Assembly: GCF_002282855.1 (NCBI RefSeq)
Contig: NZ_NRIR01000013.1
Location: 1 to 64,000 of the forward strand
DNA: 64,000 nucleotides
Origin: Paraferrimonas sedimenticola
Lineage (GTDB): Bacteria; Pseudomonadota; Gammaproteobacteria; Enterobacterales; Shewanellaceae
Direction: 5' to 3'
Made by a program: the position numbers and the translations under genes. The stretch's first letter is position 1. Each line of letters begins with the position of its first letter. The notes under the pieces are model-generated. The model saw only the letters and a list, made by a program, of their open reading frames with translations, searched no databases and had not been told where the DNA came from. Positions 8,192 to 15,882 of the stretch are shown one piece after another.

Positions 8192-9064
8192 TTATGACAG
8201 CGCCATGATCCGCTGCAAAAATACGTCCGCTGGCAAAGATAAAGTGACTTCATCGCAATAGACACACTCCGCCATCCATCGGTCTCTTTGGCCGCCCTCC
8301 ATGGATACTTCGACTAAATCTCGAGTGTCTAGGTTAGCTTGAACCGCAATGTCTGCCATCACACACCAACCCAGACCTTCTTCGATTAAGCTTATGTTTT
8401 GCATAACGTTATTCGTTACAATCAGCTGGTCGCTAACTAGGTAAGAATCGTCAAACTCAATGTCGTGAATAGCGTCGTAGACGATTTGAGGCAGTGATTG
8501 GAGCTGCTCTCTTGATACCACTTGGCCGTGACGAAAAAGGCTTGCTGGGGCTATATAAAGCAGATTAAAACTAAAAGCAGATACCAAGGTCAGTTGATTG
8601 GTCTCCGCAACTAAGGCTAAACGCAATCCGATGTCGGCTTTGCGCTCTTGCACCCACTGAGTGACTTCATGAGTGGTGCCCACAAGTACCGTTATTTCGA
8701 TATCGGGATATTCGGCTTTGACCGCACTGCAACAGGCTATAACTTGCTTGCAGTGTAAAAAGCTATCGATGGCCAAGGTGAGTTTGCCAACCGAACAGGC
8801 GTCTATCGATTCAATCAAAGATGCCAGTTTTTCAGCGTCTCCCATCACTCGTTTAGCTGATGCGTACAATTGCCTTCCGACTTCAGTAATGCACAAACTC
8901 TTTGCTTTTCGCTCAAACAATACCTGGTCGCTACAATCTTCAAGGCTTGCCACCAAACTCGAGATAGTTTGCGAGCGTTTGTCGAGTTTAATCGCGGCAC
9001 CTTTAAAACTGCCGCATTCTGCTGTAGCGACAAATGCTTCGAGCTGAGGGAGTGAAAAGTTCAT
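8192..9064 (-). CDS. LysR-family transcriptional regulator (copy 2)
   Basis: A 290-residue LysR protein beginning MNFSLPQLEAFVATAECGSFKG, with the helix-turn-helix in the first 65 residues and an effector domain after. AGGA lies 7 bases before the ATG. It is a clear paralogue of the regulator at 5235-6110 and lies 169 bases upstream of amidohydrolase copy 1, on the same strand. LysR proteins commonly control adjacent genes and themselves, so the 8023-8191 gap is the likely operator region; this is inference. Confidence 0.85.
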   Translation of the reverse strand: MNFSLPQLEAFVATAECGSFKGAAIKLDKRSQTISSLVASLEDCSDQVLFERKAKSLCITEVGRQLYASAKRVMGDAEKLASLIESIDACSVGKLTLAIDSFLHCKQVIACCSAVKAEYPDIEITVLVGTTHEVTQWVQERKADIGLRLALVAETNQLTLVSAFSFNLLYIAPASLFRHGQVVSREQLQSLPQIVYDAIHDIEFDDSYLVSDQLIVTNNVMQNISLIEEGLGWCVMADIAVQANLDTRDLVEVSMEGGQRDRWMAECVYCDEVTLSLPADVFLQRIMALS

Positions 9065-9174
9065 CGCAGTGTCCTGCTTCTAGCCTATGTAGGGTTTGGC
9101 ACGTTTGAATAGCTGCTGTCTGTCGCCCAGCTGACCCACATCCTTGTGGGCTAGCTAAAGCGCAAACATGCCCC

Positions 9175-10080
9175 TTAGTCGGGTGTGACTATTTTGGTGT
9201 TGGCAATAGAAAGGACTTTTTTCACTGTCTGTAGATACTCTTTGTTGATCAAGTCCAACGAGTTCTGTGACTGTTTAATCTCTTCCGATCGCAGACGAAA
9301 ACGCTCCATTTCACCCTTGGTCTTTTCCACGGTATCGGTGGCGTAATTGGACTGCTCCAACACGTATTGGTTAGCGGCAATTTTGGCCGCTGAGACTTTC
9401 TGAGTGCGCTCCGCAATCGCATCCTGCTCCAACTTGCGCTTTTCCGCTGGCGCAATTTGCAGCTTGTCGAATTGAAGGCGGATGCTTCGCGGTGTTTCTA
9501 AGCGATGTACCAGAATCGAGGTGACATTCACACCAGCGTCAAACGCTTCAAGCTCAGCCTGAACCTTTTCACGCACTTCCTGTTGCAATAAGCTTCGACC
9601 CGAAGTCAACAAGGGTTCTAGCTCTTGCTGCGATACGTAATTGATCAGCTCCGAGGTAGTGATGTACTCAATCAAAGCTGGCATATCATCCGCCGAGTTA
9701 AGGTAGCTGGCAGGGTCTGAAATGCTGTATTGAATTTCAAACGCCATTTCCGCCAAGTCACCGCGGCGTGTGATCATCTCAGGTTGCAAACGACCATCCC
9801 GTCCCTGCTGTGAAAAAGCCACATCAGACGACTGCAACTCGACTTGCTCAACAATTGATACGCTATCCACCGGCCATGGAAAACGGTAGTGCATTCCCGG
9901 TGGTACATTGTTGTTTATCACAGCACCAAAGCGCGACAGCACACCGCGCTGCTCCATTTCGATCGAATAAAACCCGCTAGCCAGATACACCAATGGAATG
10001 CCGATAAGAGCTAACCACTTGGCTTTGGGCCAAAAATCTCGCCAAATGGCGCGCAAGTCTAGACTGACTGAAATACTCAT
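9175..10080 (-). CDS. SPFH/Band 7 membrane protein, HflK-like
   Basis: A 301-residue protein with one N-terminal transmembrane helix (WLALIGIPLVYLASGFYSI, about residues 22-40) followed by an SPFH/prohibitin domain: EMEQRGVLSRFGAVINNNVPPGMHYRFPWPVDSV, a pattern typical of HflK. The C-terminal third is a long charged helix (PAEKRKLEQDAIAERTQKVSAAKIAANQYV). HflK/HflC form a periplasmic-facing cage that modulates FtsH in E. coli. The ATG overlaps the stop of the preceding gene (ATGA), so the two are translationally coupled. No FtsH gene is in the window. The chromosomal hflKC (near hfq) would normally be elsewhere, so this is probably a divergent paralogue. Confidence 0.75.
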   Translation of the reverse strand: MSISVSLDLRAIWRDFWPKAKWLALIGIPLVYLASGFYSIEMEQRGVLSRFGAVINNNVPPGMHYRFPWPVDSVSIVEQVELQSSDVAFSQQGRDGRLQPEMITRRGDLAEMAFEIQYSISDPASYLNSADDMPALIEYITTSELINYVSQQELEPLLTSGRSLLQQEVREKVQAELEAFDAGVNVTSILVHRLETPRSIRLQFDKLQIAPAEKRKLEQDAIAERTQKVSAAKIAANQYVLEQSNYATDTVEKTKGEMERFRLRSEEIKQSQNSLDLINKEYLQTVKKVLSIANTKIVTPD

Positions 10081-10985
10081 TTCTTCACCTTTGGAGTCTC
10101 GAAGAACTGCTCAAACAGTGGCAAATCGGTCGGTAGAATAAGTGTCGCGTTATCCTTTAGAACTTTCTCGTAAGTCTCCATGTAGCGCGTGAAGGTAAAG
10201 TAATCGGCATTGCTTTGGTAAGCATCAGCATACGTGGCCGCTGCAAGCGCTTCACTTTCACCGCGAATGATTTGACCGTCGCGATAAGCTTTAGCCTCAA
10301 TCTCACTGACCAAGCGGTCGGTCTCTGCGCGAATGCTGGCCGCTAGTTCTTCACCCTCAGCGATGTACTTCTTCTCTAAGTGCTGCCACTCAGACTCCAT
10401 GCGGTTGTAAATCGACGCAAGGCTTTGAATCGGGAAACCCAGTCGTTTGGCTCGCAATGAAGTCACCTCGATACCAAGCTCTCGTTGCGCTTTGGCATCG
10501 ACCTTCGTTGTGATCTCAGCGAACAGAGATTTAACGCTTTTGTCCTGCTCAGCCATGCCAAACAAGGTCGGCAAGTTCACTGAGCTAATGGCGATACCTA
10601 CTTCGGCATTTACCAGCGCCGATAATCGGGTTGAGGCGACTTCTTTGTTACCTACCGACGTCAGGTAACGAATCGGGTCGGCAATCTTCCACACAATGAA
10701 GTTTTCAACCACCAAGTTACTGCGATCCGAGGTGCCGTATTCGTTGTGCGGCAAAGACAATACCTGAGCACGACTGTCAATATGAGTCACGGTTTGCACA
10801 GGCGTTGGCATCTTGACCACCAGCCCTGCTTGGTCGATAACTTTCACTGGACTGCCAAACTGACTGATAACCGCTTGTTGGCCTTCTTTTACGATGATCA
10901 AACTGTCAAATGCCAGAAACCCTAGCCCTACAACAGCTATCGCGGCCCATTTCACTTTGGTCGATAGTAGGTTTGTCATGCTCAT
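10077..10985 (-). CDS. SPFH/Band 7 membrane protein, HflC-like
   Basis: A 302-residue protein with an N-terminal transmembrane helix (WAAIAVVGLGFLAFDSLIIV), then the SPFH core IVKEGQQAVISQFGSPVKVIDQAGLVVKMP, VVENFIVWKIADPIRYL and the coiled coil ESEWQHLEKKYIAEGEELAASIRAE, which resembles the HflC signature (EGEE...IRA). The start is set at the ATG ending at 10985 because it overlaps the upstream stop as ATGA and has GGAG about 10 bases upstream; the frame is open to a TTG at 11000. Both flanking genes also encode SPFH domains, so all three probably assemble together in the inner membrane. Confidence 0.75.
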   Translation of the reverse strand: MSMTNLLSTKVKWAAIAVVGLGFLAFDSLIIVKEGQQAVISQFGSPVKVIDQAGLVVKMPTPVQTVTHIDSRAQVLSLPHNEYGTSDRSNLVVENFIVWKIADPIRYLTSVGNKEVASTRLSALVNAEVGIAISSVNLPTLFGMAEQDKSVKSLFAEITTKVDAKAQRELGIEVTSLRAKRLGFPIQSLASIYNRMESEWQHLEKKYIAEGEELAASIRAETDRLVSEIEAKAYRDGQIIRGESEALAAATYADAYQSNADYFTFTRYMETYEKVLKDNATLILPTDLPLFEQFFETPKVKK

Positions 10986-12640
10986 GGTTTTGCGCTCCAA
11001 ATTCGGTAGTCGTGTTTGTCAAATCTCGGATCAGTGATGGTGAGTGGCTGCCCTGCCAAAGTGCTCTGTACAGTTTCGTTCTGTCGTTTTAGCTTGAAGG
11101 CTTCCGGGTTGTTGGTGTAAGAATCGGCCAATAGATTCAGGCGTTTCACATCGCCCTGAGTTCTCGCGTCCACCGAGTGAGCGTAGGCGGTGTCTTGCGC
11201 CAAAATCTGCACCGCATTTGAGCGCGCTTCAGACAATTGAAACACCTTTTCAGTCGATGCTTGGTTGACTAAATCCTGCTTGCGCTGGCGTGCTTGGTGC
11301 AGCTTGCGATAGGCCTTAACCACAGGCCCAGGAGGTTGAATGCTGTCAAATGAAAATGACACCAACTCTACTGGGTAACTCATTCGAGTAACGTCGTTGC
11401 TAATGCTCATAAACAACTGGTCAGCTAGTACCTGACGATCCCCTTGAATGAGTTCTTGATAGGACTTTCTTCCCACCAGCTCCCACAAAGCGGCATTGGC
11501 CAGTTCGGTGATCATGACATCCAGTTCTGGATAGGCATTCATCGCCTGAGTTGGTGATGTAATTTTGTATAGCAGTTCACCGCTGGCAAAAATTAGATTT
11601 TGGTCGCCAGTGTGAAGGTATCCAGCGTTGTCTTGCCCGCGAGTACGTTCTGAAACGCCAAACCAAGCGCCGTCTGACACCCGTTGCGCTACCGCTGATG
11701 GCTCCAAGCCAACTTTAGCCAACTGTACTAGCCCTTCCCTGAGAAGTGTCATCTCGCCCATCGGCCAGGGAGCGTGCACATAAATACCTGTGGGTACATC
11801 CTCCGCAGTTTGCTTACCCAAAAAGGTTTGTTGCCCCACAAAACCCAAGGGGACTAGGGTTACCGCGGTGGACAAATAAGCGATGCCAGCGCCCACGGCA
11901 AACCAGTAGCGCAAGCAATAAAAGTACTGAGAAATAGCGCGAATAGCTTTCTTTAGACTCTCGGCAAATGGAATTTTCGCCAGTTTCGAGCCACACCACT
12001 CCACTAGAGACAATTGATCGAAGGCCTTGCTACTTAGCAAGCTTCTAAAGCCAGAAATCAGCAATTCGACACCAAGCAGAGCCACCATAGCAGCGATAAT
12101 GACTGCAAGTACTCGGTCTAAATGAATACCGGCTAGAGTGCCAATCAGTGACACCAATACCGCACCCGAGGTAATCATGTCCGCTTTACTGTGGTAACCA
12201 TCAGCTTCAAGGGTCACCGAATTGGTTTCACGACCTACCCTTTGCTTGAGCTTGGCCAGGAAATAAAGCACCACCATGACAATCGCAGTACCGACAATCG
12301 CGATCCACAGGTTCTCAATTTGCGGTGGCTCGCTTTTGTACAAACGATTAAAAATAGCGATGGCAGCGGCCAGTACGGCCACGGCGGAAAATATAACTGC
12401 GGAAGATTCGATGCGGTTGACAAAGCGCTCGCTAAATCTTTGTTTGTGGTCGTTCGATACTCGCAGCATGAGTACCAAAAACAGTACTAGCGAAATCCAA
12501 ACATCACTTAGGGCGTGAACACCATCTGCGGTGAGCGCCAAACTGCCGGTTATCAGAGCGAGTGCAACGCGGAACGCACCGAGCGTCAACTCGGTAACGA
12601 CACAAATCGCGGACGCTCTTAAACGTCTGTCTTTAAACAT
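10982..12640 (-). CDS. Fusion: cation diffusion facilitator transporter + SPFH domain
   Basis: A 552-residue fusion. Residues about 1-205 are a six-helix cation diffusion facilitator domain with intact metal-site motifs: ADGVHALSD (D39, H42, D46) and EADGYHSKAD (H150, D154). The usual cytoplasmic C-terminal CDF domain is missing. After a basic linker and a further transmembrane segment (about 240-262), the rest is an SPFH/HflK-like domain: VGQQTFLGKQTAEDVPTGIY, APWP, then a coiled coil (KLHQARQRKQDLVNQA). The ATG ending at 12640 is preferred to a TTG at 12670. First gene of a three-gene operon with both junctions ATGA. Probable substrate is a divalent cation such as zinc or iron, exported to the periplasm; that is family knowledge, and the role of the fused domain is unknown. 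Confidence 0.8.
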   Translation of the reverse strand: MFKDRRLRASAICVVTELTLGAFRVALALITGSLALTADGVHALSDVWISLVLFLVLMLRVSNDHKQRFSERFVNRIESSAVIFSAVAVLAAAIAIFNRLYKSEPPQIENLWIAIVGTAIVMVVLYFLAKLKQRVGRETNSVTLEADGYHSKADMITSGAVLVSLIGTLAGIHLDRVLAVIIAAMVALLGVELLISGFRSLLSSKAFDQLSLVEWCGSKLAKIPFAESLKKAIRAISQYFYCLRYWFAVGAGIAYLSTAVTLVPLGFVGQQTFLGKQTAEDVPTGIYVHAPWPMGEMTLLREGLVQLAKVGLEPSAVAQRVSDGAWFGVSERTRGQDNAGYLHTGDQNLIFASGELLYKITSPTQAMNAYPELDVMITELANAALWELVGRKSYQELIQGDRQVLADQLFMSISNDVTRMSYPVELVSFSFDSIQPPGPVVKAYRKLHQARQRKQDLVNQASTEKVFQLSEARSNAVQILAQDTAYAHSVDARTQGDVKRLNLLADSYTNNPEAFKLKRQNETVQSTLAGQPLTITDPRFDKHDYRIWSAKP

Positions 12641-12704
12641 ATCAATCTCTTTCAAAGAAACTGTTATCAATCAACCCTTTCGGTCAACTGACAAAAACAA
12701 TGAA

Positions 12705-12736
12705 AATTTCAAAGTGACTGTATTCACTTTGAAATT
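12705..12736. promoter_or_regulatory. 13-bp perfect inverted repeat, probable operator
   Basis: aatttcaaagtga (12705-12717) and its exact complement tcactttgaaatt (12724-12736) are separated by 6 bases. It lies 65 bases upstream of the ATG of the CDF-SPFH fusion. The stem is AT-rich with no clean T-run, so a dimeric regulator site is a better reading than a terminator, though an RNA leader hairpin is possible. Confidence 0.5.
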
Positions 12737-12997
12737 GGTATCGTTCGACACTACTTTGAGATTGCGCGTTTTGAGACTGAAAAAAGAAACCTAACCCGCT
12801 CTATACAGCGCTAGACGCTATCTTGGGGACAGTGTCTTCTCTCAGACCGCAATTTATAGCGTCTCAAAGAAGCGATCGTCATTCGCTTGACGACTCTTTA
12901 CGTCTTGAATCCCTTTGACGAGTGGTTGTTCTATCTTGAGAAAAAATACTGCCCTACAAAAAGCGCAAGACAGTGTTAATAACTAGAAGTCGATTGA

Positions 12998-13025
12998 AAG
13001 GCCATTCCAGGGGATGAATGGCCTT
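12998..13025 (-). terminator. Terminator-like hairpin of amidohydrolase copy 2
   Basis: Stem aaggccattc with gaatggcctt around a short C-rich loop, 46 bases past the stop of the gene at 13071. The minus-strand T-run is short (TTTC). Same core as the terminator of copy 1. Confidence 0.65.
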
Positions 13026-13070
13026 ATTTATTACTCTAAAGCAGAAAGAGTAACTATCGACTAAGCGTGG

Positions 13071-14858
13071 TTACATGCCTTCGCGGTGAGTGAATTCACC
13101 ACCTAGGACAGTACCCACAACCTTACCTTGCTCAACTAGAGAGCTTGGGTCTTGGGCAGCAACGTCACGTAGGTTGTTTTCGAAGATGGCCATATCCGCC
13201 AGTTTACCCACTTCAAGCGAGCCCACTTTTTCATCAATGTGCAGCTGCCATGCAGGGATAGTGGTGTGAGCCTTCATAACTTGGTCAAAAGTCATCGACT
13301 TACGCCATGTTGGGAATGGGTTACCACCAGCAGTCGGATCCATACGAGTCATAGCTGCTTGCATGTTGTATACCGGGTAAGCCTTTTCAATTGGCATACC
13401 TGGTGAGTCACCAGAGATAGAAACGTTGTCGTAACGGTGGGCTAGATCAGTGTAAGAACCGTAAGCGTTCTTGATGTAATCATTGTCCATCGCTTCAAAC
13501 AACAACTCACCACCTGGGCTGGCATCGATTTCGTTAGCAAACGCAGGAGTTGCGTTGACACCGATGTTAGCTTCAACCATACGGTCACGGTCAGCTTTCA
13601 TTGCAAAGTCTAAGTGCTCGAAACGGTTACGCGCTTCTGGGTACAAAGCTTGTGCTTCTAGGTATACGTCAAGTAGACGGTTAACCATACGTGCACCGTT
13701 TACGTGAGAGTAAACACTGTAGCCACGCTTGTTCGCTTCGTTCACTACTTTGTGTGAGAAGTCGATTGGTAGGCCGTACTTACCGAAGTTATCTAGGCCG
13801 TCTTTGCCTTTAACGCGGTAAGGTACCATCTGAGTTGCGCTGCCATCTTGCCACGCCGCTTCGGTGTGCAGTTTGATACCGGCAACCCACTGCATGTCGC
13901 TGTCGTACTTAGCAGAAATCTCGTCAGCGGTATCCATATACTCAACAACGTCTGAGTCTGGTAGTTTGAAGATCGGCATGTGACCAATACGCATGGTCGC
14001 TTCGCCATTGTCGATACGCTTTTGCAGAATTTCAGCCGCCAAACGGTACTCTTTAATTACTGCATCACCGCTGATGATAACCGCTGGAGTCATCACACCC
14101 GGTACGATCGAAGTGGTTACACCTTGAGTGGTCAAGTAGCCTTGTAGGTAATCAGATGCTTCTGGAATGTCAGTTTCTGGGTTCCAAGCACCCATATTCA
14201 CATAGCCCTGTGCCCACTGGCCTTCAATCGCCAAGCCGGTTGCACGGCCGTTCTCGTCGCGCTCCCAGTAGATAACGCCAGGTTGCAAATCTTCAGCGGT
14301 GTCTAAGTCGATACCCGCCGCTGCAAGGCCTAGGCTGTTAAATACGGCGTCGTGGCAGAAGTTACCAACTAGAACCATAGGTACAGGAATGTCTAGGCTG
14401 TCTAAGAATTCCGCGGTCAGGAATTTTTCTAAGTTACCGTAAACCCAGCCGTTACCCACGATCATTTTTACATCAGGATTAGCAGCATAGTAGTCTTTAA
14501 GAATCTGACCCAGCTCAGCAGTTGACTTAGCTTGGCTCAAATCGACACCAGAAGTCATCCAAGTTGAACCGACTACGTGGTTGTGGGATTCGATGAACCC
14601 AGGAGTCACGTATTTGCCCTTCAGATCAACAACATCGTCTGCGTCTTTAATGAACTCTTTTGCGCCAGCTTCATCACCGACATAAACAATCTTGCCGTCT
14701 TTAACCGCCAGTGCTTCTGCTTCTGGCTGCAATTCATTCATGGTTTCAAACACACCATTGGTGAATACGCGATCGGCCAACTCACCAGCGAATGCAGTAC
14801 CTGCATAGCTAGTGGCAAAAGCGGTTGCTAGGGTTACCGCCAATACGGATTTCTTCAT
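13071..14858 (-). CDS. Exported amidohydrolase, YtcJ-like (copy 2)
   Basis: A 595-residue paralogue of the protein at 6235-8022, of identical length and about three quarters identical by eye. Signal peptide MKKSVLAVTLATAFATSYAG; metal-site motifs YVTPGFIESHNHV, VYSHVNGARM, NRFEHLDF and SGDSPG are all kept, so both copies should be active. Differences concentrate around residues 100-140 (ETHNHVIGSTWMAKGIDLS region onward) and in the DASPGGELLFEAMD segment, which may tune substrate choice. The leader (TATAAATGAGGTTTAGAG before ATG) is nearly the same as that of copy 1, so the duplication included the 5' region. Confidence 0.85.
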   Translation of the reverse strand: MKKSVLAVTLATAFATSYAGTAFAGELADRVFTNGVFETMNELQPEAEALAVKDGKIVYVGDEAGAKEFIKDADDVVDLKGKYVTPGFIESHNHVVGSTWMTSGVDLSQAKSTAELGQILKDYYAANPDVKMIVGNGWVYGNLEKFLTAEFLDSLDIPVPMVLVGNFCHDAVFNSLGLAAAGIDLDTAEDLQPGVIYWERDENGRATGLAIEGQWAQGYVNMGAWNPETDIPEASDYLQGYLTTQGVTTSIVPGVMTPAVIISGDAVIKEYRLAAEILQKRIDNGEATMRIGHMPIFKLPDSDVVEYMDTADEISAKYDSDMQWVAGIKLHTEAAWQDGSATQMVPYRVKGKDGLDNFGKYGLPIDFSHKVVNEANKRGYSVYSHVNGARMVNRLLDVYLEAQALYPEARNRFEHLDFAMKADRDRMVEANIGVNATPAFANEIDASPGGELLFEAMDNDYIKNAYGSYTDLAHRYDNVSISGDSPGMPIEKAYPVYNMQAAMTRMDPTAGGNPFPTWRKSMTFDQVMKAHTTIPAWQLHIDEKVGSLEVGKLADMAIFENNLRDVAAQDPSSLVEQGKVVGTVLGGEFTHREGM

Positions 14859-15068
14859 CTCTAAACCTCATTTATAGAAAGTGGGCACATTCCATGTGCG
14901 AATCGCTCTCCATTTCAACGAGGCGGAGTATTTCAGCAAAGCCGGAACTTTAATACTCGCTAAGAACAACTTTAGGTTGTCCTCATATTTCATTCTCTGA
15001 AGTTTCCCAATTAAACTGCTGGCTCGTTTTTAGGTAAGAGATACATGAGCGTAACGCGAGGTAACCCA

Positions 15069-15806
15069 ATGAAACGCTTAGCACTGTGCTTTGCGGCGGT
15101 CGTCACTTTAATCAGTAGCGAAGCGACAAGTCGTATCAGTCACAGCACAATTGTGAACACCGCCAGGGTTGTTTCTGAGGATGGCCGTGCGGTCTGCTTA
15201 TCACAGGGCGAATCGTTAACTGTGATGGCCGCGGAGATTGAAGACGCGTTGCGAAAAGGTCAACAGGCTAGGTTTGCCATTGCCATTACCAATCACACCA
15301 AAGAGAGTATTTTGGTTTCTCCCGAGGCAATAGAAATCATGGATGGGGCAAACAACCTTGGACTATTGGGCTTCCGAGAACTTATGGAAAAATACAAAAG
15401 CGAGCCCATGGTGGCACAACAAGCCATCGCGGTATTGCAACAGCTCAAGATGCTGTCAATGTTCAACATTACCAGCGATGATGTTTTTGCGGCAATGAAC
15501 GCATCCAAGCAAAACCAACCGCGAGAAGATGCGCCACCGCCGCCGGATTTCGACGTATTTAGCGGCGCCTCAAAACTGCAAGCGGCAAATGGAGCGAGAA
15601 TTCGGGAGCAGTCCAAACTCTTGTACGCTTGGCGGGCGTATTGGAGCAAAATAGCGCATACCATCCCACCTGGCGGGCAATTTGTGGTTGAACTGCACTC
15701 CAAACTAGCGATGACAGCTGAAAGTAATACTCCACTTACCTTATCCATCAATTTGGCCGAGGAAAAACACGATTTTCGTTTCGATAAGCGCACTTCTAGC
15801 GAATAA
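15069..15806 (+). CDS. Exported protein of unknown function
   Basis: A 245-residue protein with a signal peptide (MKRLALCFAAVVTLISSEATS). GAGGT lies about 7 bases before this ATG; an in-frame ATG 24 bases upstream is an alternative. The mature protein contains a beta-rich N-terminal part (ARFAIAITNHTKESILVSPEAIEI, like a structural or bacterial Ig-type domain), a central helix, a proline patch (PREDAPPPPDFD), and a final beta segment (IPPGGQFVVELHSKL). No family recognised. It is the only + strand gene in the first 24 kb and is convergent with recD. A 166-codon open frame opposite it looks like a shadow. Confidence 0.6.
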   Translation: MKRLALCFAAVVTLISSEATSRISHSTIVNTARVVSEDGRAVCLSQGESLTVMAAEIEDALRKGQQARFAIAITNHTKESILVSPEAIEIMDGANNLGLLGFRELMEKYKSEPMVAQQAIAVLQQLKMLSMFNITSDDVFAAMNASKQNQPREDAPPPPDFDVFSGASKLQAANGARIREQSKLLYAWRAYWSKIAHTIPPGGQFVVELHSKLAMTAESNTPLTLSINLAEEKHDFRFDKRTSSE

Positions 15807-15882
15807 AGGACAAGTCTTTATTGAGGACTCGTCCTTATCCGATAGCACTGCTAGGAGTCTGCTTAGCAATTCGTTTTAATCG

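Larger units (their letters stand above)
12641..13070. other. 430-base intergenic region with operator-like palindrome and a terminator
   Basis: This gap separates amidohydrolase copy 2 from the CDF-SPFH operon, both on the minus strand. It holds a terminator-like hairpin at 12998-13025, a 13-bp perfect inverted repeat at 12705-12736, and near the repeat another copy of its half-site (ctttgagattg at 12754-12764 against ctttgaaattg at 12727-12737). On the minus strand a TATAAA with TGACGA 17 bases upstream (about 12851-12879) could be the operon promoter, which would give a leader of over 200 bases. No convincing gene is seen in either strand. Confidence 0.45.

Noticed and set aside
15293-15793. 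166-codon open frame on the minus strand opposite the exported protein at 15069-15806
   Set aside because: Its product is low-complexity and cysteine/serine-rich, has no recognisable start context, and the + strand frame has a signal peptide and ribosome site.
15807-15836. aggacaagtc/gactcgtcct hairpin between the exported protein and recD
   Set aside because: Has a mismatch, a 9-base loop and no T-run on either strand.
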